64,000 nt of DNA from Pleodorina starrii (taxonomy: Eukaryota > Chlorophyta > Chlorophyceae > Chlamydomonadales > Volvocaceae), in assembly GCA_030267565.1 (NCBI GenBank), contig BRXU01000021.1, forward strand, positions 2,140,501-2,204,500. The letters run 5' to 3'. Position numbers and translations under genes: made by a program. The notes under the pieces are model-generated. The model saw only the letters and a list, made by a program, of their open reading frames with translations, did not search any database and was not told the DNA's origin. Below, piece by piece: positions 22,430 to 33,400 of this stretch (the stretch's first letter is position 1; each line of letters starts with the position of its first letter).

Positions 22430-22870
22430 GGCTCTCGGTCCCCCGGCATACCGCTTCGTGGCGGGTAGCCAGAGCGACCGAAAAATAAATAAATACATAA
22501 GCAATCAACCTGAATTTGATTAACAGCTTATGCTGCGGCGGCCCCGGATCGTGGCTCTTGGTCCCGCGGCGTACCGCCTCGTGGCGGGTAGCCAGACCGA
22601 TTGGAAATTTAATAATATATTAAATGATCCATTTGCATTGGGAAATTGGGTCGGAGCATGGGACACGGTCCCACGGTGTGCCCCTCAATGGCGAGTCGCC
22701 AAAACGATCCAACATTACAAAGTTATAAAAGAATCAACTAGAATTTAAAGAGCAGCTTATGCTGGGGCGGCCTCGGATCGTGGCTCAGGACATGTACCGA
22801 CTCGGTACATGTCCTGAGCCAGAGGGGTCTGTCATTGTTCGGTACATGTCCCGAGCCACGATCCGGGGCC
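22430..22870. repeat. Short tandem repeat with attached inverted repeats
   Basis: Three units start near 22437, 22559 and 22669. Each begins GGTCCC, followed by a variant of GTGGCGGGTAGCCAGA and CGA. The first two are close copies and the third is degenerate. A linker containing CAGCTTATGCTG and GGATCGTGGCTC appears twice (near 22524 and 22754). A palindrome with arms CTCAGGACATGTACCGA follows (22785-22822), and the GGATCGTGGCTC word returns inverted near 22854-22866. Spacers are strongly AT-rich. This looks like a small non-autonomous element or its terminal structure. Confidence 0.7.
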
Positions 22871-24481
22871 GTAACCTAACTCGCGCTGCAGCGCCTCGCG
22901 CTCAAGCGGTGTAAGGGACGGGTGAAACAGGGCGAAAACTGAAGTCACCCGCCCGCCCCCTGCTTCCTCCAGTCCTCCTCCCACAATAAAAAAACCCTCC
23001 ATATCCTCCGGCCTTTGCACAATGCCTCTGCTCTCACGCGGACCTTGTACCTCTCTGGTACGGTACACTGGGCCACACGCCAGGACCTCGTCAGGGCACA
23101 GAGCCAGGCGGCCAGCTGAGTTCGGTGCATGATGGTGTACCGGTATGTGGTCGATTCATTCTGCAGTACATGTACGGCAAGAACGCAACGCTGGATCCCG
23201 CGATGTGGATCGCCGTGCGCTGGGTGGATCGCCGTGCGCTGCGCTCAGTTTGGCACTTGGCGGGCTCATCCACGCGGGGTTGCTGATGAGTTGCACATCA
23301 CCCCACTACCGCTGATGTTGGTCGGGTCAGTTGGGTGGGACGAGCGATACGTGGGGCCGCCCCGCCCCCGCAGCGGGCAGAACGCAGCCATGATCCCCGA
23401 TTTCTGCTGCTGGAGCCACCACCACCACCGGCGGCCTCGTGCATGTACCGGTACCGGTATGTAGGGCGGGTTCCATTCGCGGCGGCGGGCCTCGAGGGGC
23501 GGGGAGGTGAGCTCACACCCTTTGCCTCCTGCTCGTCTCCAGTTCGGTGCGCAGTGCACCAAGGGCAGGTCAGCCCGGCCCGCTTGCTCCTGTCTGCTCT
23601 ACCGTACTCCTCCTCCTCCTCCGGTGTGCTCCGGTGAGCAACCCCAACAAACTACCGGAAAAACAGGCAATCCAAACCACTGAATACCACCCGATGGAGA
23701 CGTGCGCCGCTCCAGCACCACACAGAGGAGGCCCGACGGCAGGCAAACCCAACCACGCAACAACGCTGCTGCTGCTGCTGCGGCGGCGATGGCGGCGCCC
23801 CGTCACCTCGTGTGATCCTGCCACGTCAGGTCCCCTCCCGGCCGCAAACCTGCAGCCCACTCAAAACCCAAAATCCATCATCCCCGGAATCTATTACGGT
23901 ATGCCACAATCCGAGCCATACATATTTCGCAGTCCTTGGACCGACATGTCGTACCGGTATGTACCGTACTGCCGCAACCAAGCCGAGTCACGAGGACACA
24001 TACACACATACATACACACATACACATATGTGTGTGATCTCAGGCAGCTCCCTGCGCGAAATGGCAGGTTCCGTACGCCGTACAAATGCCCGCACGCCAA
24101 ATCGAACTCCTTCCTCCCCCCCATACACACACACGCTGCGCTGCAGAAGCTGCTGCAGAGCCACAAGCAACCGCCCACCCACATCGCACCCCCCCCACGC
24201 ACGCAACACGCTTAAACCCGCCACCAGCAACGAACGCGCGCGTGTGGCACGTACCGCACTGCGCTACCCCAACCCCTGCCCCCGCCCCCCACCCCCATCC
24301 CCGCCCCCACCCAAGTGGCTGAGCATCCCCAGCACCTCCCCGCCGCAGGCCCCCTCCCCCGCCACTTCATCCCCAGCCCCAACCCCAGCGCTCCACCCCC
24401 TCGCCCCCTCGCTCCCGGTCCCACCCCCCTCCCTCCCTCCCTCCCTCCCTCCCTCGCCCCCCTCCCTCCCTCCCTCGCGCA
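22871..24481. other. Downstream region of the glycosyltransferase gene
   Basis: No coding region recognised. It contains a direct duplication of GTGGATCGCCGTGCGCTG (23206-23241), CA/TA microsatellites near 24000, CCCT tracts near 24430, and several ACCGGTACCGGTATG-type words (23145, 23450, 23953). The nearest TTACA (TGTAA on the minus strand) I found is near 22713, which would imply a 3' untranslated region of about 1.8 kb if used. Confidence 0.45.
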
Positions 24482-27400
24482 CTACCACGCGGCGCCAGTT
24501 CGGTGCACCTCCGGGATGCGCGCATACAGCCACTGCATGAGGGTGGAGAAGGCGTCGTCCACCGGGCTGCTCACGAACTGCGCCCCGGGGTTGGGTCGCA
24601 GCCGGCCGCCGTTCTGCTCCCGGTGCTGATTGGCGATGAACTCGGCATCGCGTTGCGCCATCTTGACACCCAACCACCGATACCTGAGAGGGAGGGAGGG
24701 AGAGGGGAAGGGAGGGGGAGGGAGGGAGGGCGGAGTGGAGTGGAGTGGAGGGTGTTAATCCAGGTGTAGGCCGGAGCCCGTAAACGGTAATGTACGGTAG
24801 CGGAACAAATCCTCGGGGGGGAGGGTGGGTGAGGGATCGACGGGGGGAAGGTGGGCGAGGGAAGGGAGGTGGAGGGCGTGAGATGCGCCCTCTTGGCATA
24901 TACGGTACACGCTGATCAGCCGTTCGCGATCAGCGGTTTGCGCGAGCGTGTGCGTGTGCGGCGTGTTGCAGGCCTCCCTCGCCCCTGGAGGCCGTACTGG
25001 TGTCTTTCCAAGGGGGGGGAGGGGCCCGTGGCGGCGGTGGTGGTGGCCGTGGCGGTGGCAGTGAGCCGATGGACGTGCGCCACTCCACTCCACTCCACCG
25101 GCGGCTGCGGCCCCCACAGCCGCCCACCTGCCTACCCGCCCACCTCGCCATTGACCCCTGCCCCCACCCGTGCCGGTCAAGGAAAATGCCACCCACCCGA
25201 CCCCATCGCGACCTGACCAACTGCTCCCTGCTGCTGTCTGCTGCTGTCTGCTGCGGGGCCGTCCCTCTCACCATACTTTGGTCCAGTGTCGCGCACCGCA
25301 CCGCCGTACCCAGTACTACACCCGCGCGCCGTACCGTGCCGTACCTGAACCACACCTTGGCCAGGTTCTCCTGCATCTTTTGGATTCGGGCCTCGGGTAC
25401 GGACTGCGGAGGGGGGAGGGAAGGAAGGAGAGGGGGGAGGGGGCGGGAGGGTGGGGGGAGGGAAATCAAATGAGATACCGCCGGGGAAGGACAGAGGGGA
25501 GGGGGAGGGGAGGGGGTGACAGCCAGGCAGGGGATAACAACGAGGGAATCGCGGATCGACGTGGGGAGCCGGAACAGCTCGAGTTGGCACCAGCTGAGGG
25601 CCAGGGCCAGGGGGGTGGGGTGGGGATTCGAGTTCAAGGCACTCTTGGTGCTGGGTTACAGCAATCCTGCCCCCCTGCACAGCCGTCAAGTCCAGATATG
25701 TACATGTGTGTGTACACGGTTGCCGCCAAATCCAGATCATTTTGGGGAAGGGAAGGCTGGCCCCACCTGGATTGGGTTGGGTTGGGTTGGACTGTGAGAT
25801 TTGCAGATGGGGGATGGGTGGCCTGGCAACGGGGTCGTGCGGTTGTGGATTGTGGGTGTGGGGCTTTGCGTGGCATGGCTTAGGACTCAGGGCTCAAGGC
25901 CAGAGAGGCACACACACACACAAACACACACAGAGCCCACCACTTGACCCCCCGAAACACGGGGGCCACGCACCCTGACAGGGTGGGAAACACTGACACA
26001 CCGGCAGCACCGGCACCGGCAGCAGCGGCACTGCAGTGGCAGCGGAGCGGCAGTGCCGGACGCGCAACAGAGACTGCAGCCGCTGAAACGGATCGGACCG
26101 CATCGGATCGGGTCGGATCGGATCGGGCCGGGTCGGATCGGATGGTCGGCCCCCCCCAATCCCCAGTGACTCATTCTTATATAAAGGAGCATATCACTCC
26201 CTGACCCCCACCCCCCAACCTCCCACCTTGAGAATGGTGATGATATCCTTCATGTCCTTCTGTTGGATGCGGATGGAGAAGCTCGGAACGTCCAGGATCG
26301 ACTCAAACACCGCCTTTTAATGTGGGGAGAGGGGAGGGGGAAGGGGGAGGGGGAGGGGGAGGGGAGGGGGCCCCGCAGAGGATTAAGGGAGGGGGGGAGG
26401 GGCAGAGGAGGCTACCGGCCGTAAAGGGAGGCAAGGCGCAGGGCGGCATGGGATGTACAACCTCCAGCCCGACGATCGTTTCGGGTCCCAATCTGAATGT
26501 GAATCACAACACAGCCCGGCCCCCTTTTTCGGACGCCCATCCGCCCTTCCCCCGCCCTTCCGCCTCCTCCGCACTCCGCCGCTTCGCCCCCATCTCACCT
26601 CCCCCCCCGCGGCCCCCAAAGCCGCAGCTCCCCCCATGGCAGGGATTCGTGCTGTCGACCCACCGCCCCGTTCGCACCACCCGCATGTGCACAGCCCACC
26701 ATCCACCCACCGTTGCGCCCTCCCCTTCCCTCCCCTCCCCTCGCCCTACCCACCCTTCCTCGAGCTCCGCAGCCTCCCTTCACAAACCCAGTATGACAAT
26801 AACCCCCCTTCAGACCTCCTCCCCCCCTCCAGACCTCCTCCCTCCCCCCTTCCGCCCCCCTCCCCCCCTCTCCCCACCTGCACCCCATCCATGATGATGA
26901 CGGGGATGCAGCCGTGAAGCACCGCATCCTCCATACGGGGAGACCAACCGTCACCTGAACGGGGGGAGAGAGGATGCGTGTTTGTGGTGTGCTTTGGTGC
27001 CGATGAGAGTGGATATGAACGACAGGCAGGGCGGGAGGGGGGGACAGCTGCCACCTCCCCTGACACACCGCCGCTGGTGGCCACGGACCCCCGCAAACCT
27101 TCCGGCCTCGCCAACCGCGGCCGCCCAATCCCCCCAAAACCCCCTTCAGCGGCCCCATAGCGGAGGAACAAACAAAACCCTCCACCCAAACCCAAACCCT
27201 CCAAACCCACCCAACCCCTCCAAACCCCCCCTCCACCCCTCCACCCACTCACCCGGCGCCACCAGGCAGAACAGCGACTGCGACAGCAATGTGCTGTAGT
27301 CGCCATGCACACCCGAGGTATCCCCCAGCACCACATCATACCGATCCGCCCACTGCTCTGTCTTGGACAGATTGAACAACGTCTGGCGGATGCACCTGGG

Positions 27401-30400
27401 GAGGGGGGTTATCCACGTATAGGCCGGAGCCCGTGAACGGTATGAAATCAGAAAAGTCCTTCCTGTCTGCAAAAGAAAAACGAGGTAAACTTGCAAGCAG
27501 CAAGGGCGTTAGATACAAACCGAGAAATTGTAGCGAGTCCGAGTTGAGCCGCCACGTGACGAGGACGAGACGAGACGTAATGGTGGAAGCTGAAAATTCG
27601 CTGAGGCTGTGAGGTGACACGTTGCTGAACTGGTCGAGAAAATGCGGCTGGGATGCAAGGAACGCCCCAATCCCCGAAGCCCGCGAGGATCCAACTCACC
27701 TACAGCAGGCAAAAAGGACGCAGAGCAAGGAAAGGGCGACGTTAACAGACCGGCAGAACAGACGCAGGGACAGCGTTACCGGCGAGACCCCCATGCGAAT
27801 GCGGCTGGAGCTGCGGCTGATAATGTCGAGCTGGCTGATCGAGAGATGTTAGTGGGTGAATGCTGTATGGGAAAAGGGATTAAGGGGAGAATTACGTGCA
27901 CAAGGGGGCGATGTCGTGCATGTGTACGAGGGTGGCGGGCGCGGACGACCCCGTGGGCAGGAGAGGCATCAACGGCAGTGGCAAATGCAAGGCAAGGGGA
28001 TGGGAGGGGTACAGGGGGAGGGGGGGGGGAGGGGGAGGGGGAGGGGAAGGCAGGAGAGGGGAGGGGAGGGTGCAACGCAGCGCATAAGCGGGGGAGGGGG
28101 AGATCGAGGGAACGTGCGGTGCGCCCTTGCGGTTGGCCGTCCCGCCTCTGCTTGGGCAATCCGGGCAAAGGGTCCCTCCTCGGGTCTCTCGGGGATAGTG
28201 AGAGGTGGGGCGGAGAGGGGGGGCCGGAGAGGGGGGCCGGGGTGGGATGGGAGCCAGCTCCCAGCTCTCTCTACCCCCAAACGAGAAACCTCTGCGCATC
28301 CACCCACCCACACGCACACACACACCCGCGCACCCCTACATCCACACACACATCCACCCCCCCCTCACCTGCTGTACTTGCACTCTGGGTCCTGCCCGGG
28401 TGCCAGGCGCATGTCCCCCCGGAAGAACAGGAATATGGATCGGGCCTCGGGGGCGGCCCCCACGTAGGGGGACTTCTTAAACTGCTCCGTGCGCTTGAAG
28501 GCAGGGATCACCAAGTCCTGAGAAAGGGCGGGGGAGGCAGGAGGGGAATGGGTGGGTGGGTGGGGTGAGGAGGGTTGGGGGGGGGCGGGGGAGGAGGGAG
28601 TGATATACTCCATTATATTAATGAACATGAGACGCTGCGGACGTTGTTGGCGGAGGGGGACAGGGAGTGATATATGCTCCGTTGGATAACAATGAGGCGG
28701 GGGAGGAGGGGGGAGGGGGAGGGGGAGGAGGGAGGATAGGCGGGAGCCCGTGGCCGGTCGTCATCATCGAATCGAAACTTTCCAAATTGCAAGAGAACAG
28801 CGAGGTGGTGGTGGTGGTGGTGGTGGGTACAAGCGCCGTGTCACACCGCACCCCCACACCCCACCCCTTTCCCAACCCGCATCACGTGCAACGGGGCAGG
28901 ACAGGACAGGGCAGAGGCGGGTCGGGCCGGGCACTCGGGCACTCGGCACTGCTACCACAAAACGCGGCCCCTCGTCGTCCCCAGCCGGGTGGTGGTGGGG
29001 GGGAGCAAGGGGAGGGGAGGGGAGGGGAGCAGGGGAGGGGAGGGGGGCAGGGGAGGGGAGGGGGGCAGCAAATGACCGCGGCTTCTCCCCCACCACACCG
29101 ACACCCCTTCCCTCCTGCCTCCCACCCTCCCGCCCTGCCTCCCTCCCCTTTCCTCTCCCTCCTCTCTTCCGCTGTCCCCCCCCCGTCCCCCCCGTCCCCC
29201 GCCACCCGCCCCACCCCCCTGCAAAGTGGATTCTCACCTTCTTTGGGTCGAAGCAGGGGTGCGCCCGCGAGGTGTGGTCCAGCCACTCGCCGTCGTGGGC
29301 CTTATGCATTATGCCCGAGCCGTAGTTGTCCGCGTGGTACTGCGGCGGGGGCAGGGGGGGGGAGAGCCGAAGGAGGGGGGTGCGCGGGGCGCGTGTGTGT
29401 GTGTGTGTGGGGGGGGGGGGCTAAGAGAGCCGAAGCAGCATCTGCAATATCGTGGGTAACCCTCCCCTCCCCTCCCCTGCCCTCCCTGCACCTGCCTGCG
29501 ACTGCGACGTGTGCGGAAAGTCGGTGCGGCCCCAGTGCGTCAGAAAGATGCCCGGCCACACGTCCTTGAACACCATGCAGGAGCCCTCGTCGGTGGCAGT
29601 CAGCCAAATGTGGTCGCGGCCGCCGCGGCGGGCAAACCAGGGGAAGGTGGCGTTGAGCCAGCGAGCCGCCTCGCGCTGCATCATGGCGGCGCCGTACGGC
29701 CGTGGGCCTGTGGGTGCAGTACGGTACGGCAGCGAGAGAGGGAGAGTCGAGAGTGTGTATGTGCGAGAGTGTGTGTGTCACTTTATGCGTGCATGTTCGA
29801 CAAAAGGTGGAACGCACGGAGGGGAGCAGGGAGAGGTGAAGGGGGAGGGCGGGAGCGGGGGAGGGGGAGATGGAGGGTGCTGTCGGCGAGGGGCGGGCGG
29901 GACAGGACGGGCGAAGACGGGCGAGGGTGGTGTGTAATGAAGGCGGGTTGGTGGGGGGGGCGGGCGCTGTGCCTTTGGGGGGGGCACCCAGGCTGGTTCC
30001 AAATGGCTAGAGGGAGGAACAGCCCCAGCCCCAGGGCCGCAGCTCCAAAGGGGGGGGGCGGGCCAGGCCTCCGCACGGTGTCGCACATCCGCACTGCCCC
30101 CCCGCTTCGTGTACAGAATGTAACGGAATGAGGGCGAGGCCAGCTTTCAGCTTTCGGCCGGCGGTGCAGGACCTTGCGGCAGCGCCCTTTGCTGCTCCCT
30201 TCTCTCTTCCCTCCCTTCTCTCCTCTCCCTTCTCTCTGTCTTCTTCCCTTACAGAAACCCAAAGCTCTCGCCTCAACTCGGACTGGCTCTCCTTCCGCCC
30301 CCTCCTCCCGCCCCACCCCCAACCCACACCAACCCACCCACGCACCCACACACCAACACACACACACACACCCCAAACCCACCCTCCCCCAAACCCCCAC

Positions 30401-33400
30401 CCACCCACCCACCCACCCACCCACCATGGACCTCTGGGGGCCAGCGCGGAATCGGGTTCCAGCCGTACACATCAAAGAGACAGGCCCACATGATGGGCAC
30501 ATAGAAGTAGTCAGCCTCCTCGGGACTGAGGGGAGGGGGCGAGGGGGGCGAGAGGGAGGGGGCGAGAGAGGGAGGGGTTGAGAGAGAAGGGAGGGGAGCG
30601 CGAGAGGCGCAGGGCGAGAGGGTGAGGAAACACACACACACACACAGACATGCAACCGAACGAGGCGCCTCCCTCCCTCTTGCACAAATGCACACCACCA
30701 CCGCCGCCACGAGCCGCGCAGCACCGCCACCGCCGCCGGGCGAGATGGGACCAGGTCACCTTATCCTCCGCGAGACGCGACCGACCCGCCCCGCCCATTC
30801 TGGCAGCAGCAGCAGCAGCAGCAGCCATCAGCCGCAATCAATCAGCAGTTCACGATCCGCAGCCGTCCGCAGGTGTCACTTAGTCGGTCATTCAGTCTGC
30901 CGGCCGCATTCCCCTCCCGATCATCCCCTCCCTCCCTCACTCGAATGTGCGATGCTCCGAAGCCAAAAAGGTCTCGTGTAGCACCGACTCCAACGCGTAG
31001 GCGTTGTAGCCGATCCAAGAGGTCAGGTTGCCGTGCTGGAACTGCCTGGGAAGGGGGGCGGAGGGCGGGGGGAGAAATAGGAGGGGGGAGGGAGGGAGGG
31101 GTAAACACGCACAAAGACCCAACAGACGCACCGCGCGCACTCGCGCACGCGCGCGCGAGAGAGAGAGGGAGGTTAAGAGGCACACACACACGGTCAGCTC
31201 GCTCACTCGCGCACACGCTACACGGCAAAGACACCACCACCACCACCACCACCACCACCACCACCACCACCACGCGGCAGAGAGAGAGAGACACGCACAC
31301 ACACGCACACACACGGGGGGCCGTATCGCTCCCTCTCGCTCGCTCGCTCCCTGGCGCACACCCAGCAAATACGCACACCCATCACACACACCCGCACCTG
31401 TAGTTGCAGTGCGCCCTCTCGATGCGGTACTGCAGGAGGTCGCTGCTGTAATCGGGCTTGACGTCGTACACGTAAATGTACGGCCGCACGCGGTTGGGTT
31501 TGGTCCGCGGCGGGTCCTCCGCCGCCACCGGGGGCGTCACAGCGGGCTCCAACCAGGGCTTGAGCGGACTGGCGCCTTGGTAGTCAGCTGAGGAGCGGGG
31601 CGGGGGGGGGGCAGGACGCGGGAGCAAGGGTTTCGATCATTCGGGCAATCATCCGGGCCCCGGCCCCGCCCACGCACTCCCTCCCTCGGCCCAGCTCGCC
31701 ACTTGGTACCTCAGTCCAGCCCCGTCCCCACCCACTCACTCACTCAACCAGCCCCGCCCCGCCCCCCGCCCCCCACCCACTCCATCACTCAGCCCGGCCC
31801 ACCACAAACTACCTCCAGCCCCAGCCCCACCCCCAGCCCCACCCCCAGCCTCCTCCCCTCCCTCCCAGCCCCCCCCCACCCGTACTTACACGGGTTGTTC
31901 ATGTACAGACCCGCCTTCCGCCGGCTGCAGTCGTGGCCGTACCAGCCGTCGTGGCACCTGCAAAAGCCCTGGTCGCACTCGCCGCGACCCGAGCACTGGT
32001 TGATACAAAACTGCTCCACGGGGATGTTGCACAGAACGCCGATGCGGCCGTCGATCCTACAGCAGCAGCAGCAGCAGCAGCGGCACCAGCATCAGCGGCA
32101 CCAGCATCAGCAGCGGCAGCACCAGTATCAGCGGCAGCACCAGTATCAGCGGCAGCACCAGTATCAGCACCAGCACCAGTATCAGCACCAGCAGCGGCAT
32201 CAGTGTCAGCGGAAGCAGCGACAGGGTGGTGGTGGACTTGGTTTCCCGATGAGCTGCGGAGTGAGCTGCCGACCCAGCACTGAGCTGAGCTGCCGACCCC
32301 ACACACCACTTCCCAGCCAGCCAGCCAGCTCTCCACCAGCGGCCCCTCGCAACCTACACCGGCCCCCCCCCACCCGCCCCGCCCTCGGGCCCCCTCGCCG
32401 CTGGGTCTGTTCGCGGGCGTTGTTGGGTCGCCTACCCGCCCGCCCACCCGCCCGCCCGCCGGGTTGCTTCGCCGGAGTTGCTCTTTCCTCGCCCCTCCCC
32501 GCCGTGGTATCTTCCTTTTTACCTCCCCACCACCACCGCCTCCCCACCACCACCGCCTCCCCACCACCACCCCCACTGCCCCCCACCGCCTTCCGCGACC
32601 CCGGGGCCCCTCCCTCCCTCCCTCCCTCCCTCGCCAATCACCTGCAGGGGCACTGAAAGTTGGGTACGTCGGCGTTGCACCAGCCCTGCGGCCCAAACAG
32701 GTCGTCGTAGTGTACGGCACCCCACATCACCTTGTTGCCATGCTCGTCCTGTGGGAACGGAACGGACGTCCATGGACCTTTATGGACCTTTATATGGGCC
32801 TTTATATGCGTGCGTGCGTGTGTGTGGATGGATAGATGGATGGATGGAGGGGGTGAATGGGTTGGCAGACAAGCACTGGAAGAGCGCACTGCGGCGGTTG
32901 CAGCAAGGCCGCCCCATAGCGGGGGGGGGGGGAAGGAAGTATCCCTATACAGCGGGGGATGGGAGGGGTGAAGAAGGTGTGGGTGTTTGGAACTGTCGGC
33001 GGGGGGTGTTGGTGTGAACGTGCTGCCCAGGAATGCGGCGCGACTGCGAGGGGCTCATGTGGTAACAGACCAGATCAGACCAGCCCCTGGTCAACTGCCC
33101 CAAGAGAAGATCACCCCCTCCCGAGTCCCGAGCTCCCGACCCTCCTCCACCCTCCCGCCCCCAATCGGCTCCCTCCCTCCCTCCCGGGCCCCATCGCACC
33201 GTCGACGGCTGGCACCAGTACAGCGGCCGACCGGCGCGCACGGGCGGCGTGCCGGGGGGCGACCCCGGCGGCGCCTCCCACCTGCCGTACTTGGTTTCGG
33301 GGGGGCAGTAGCACATCGCAATGTCGTCATCGCAGATGCCTGCGGCGGGGGGGGAGTAACGCCCCCGGGGGAGAACAGGTCGGGGGAAGGTCCGGGAAGG

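Noticed and set aside
22430..22720. tRNA gene or tRNA-derived SINE
   Set aside because: The repeated units lack a recognisable B-box and cloverleaf pairing; I see only a tandem repeat.
31703..32656. 317-codon plus-strand Gln/His/Pro-rich frame
   Set aside because: It is antisense to glycosyltransferase exons and is kept open by the CAG/18-base minisatellite.
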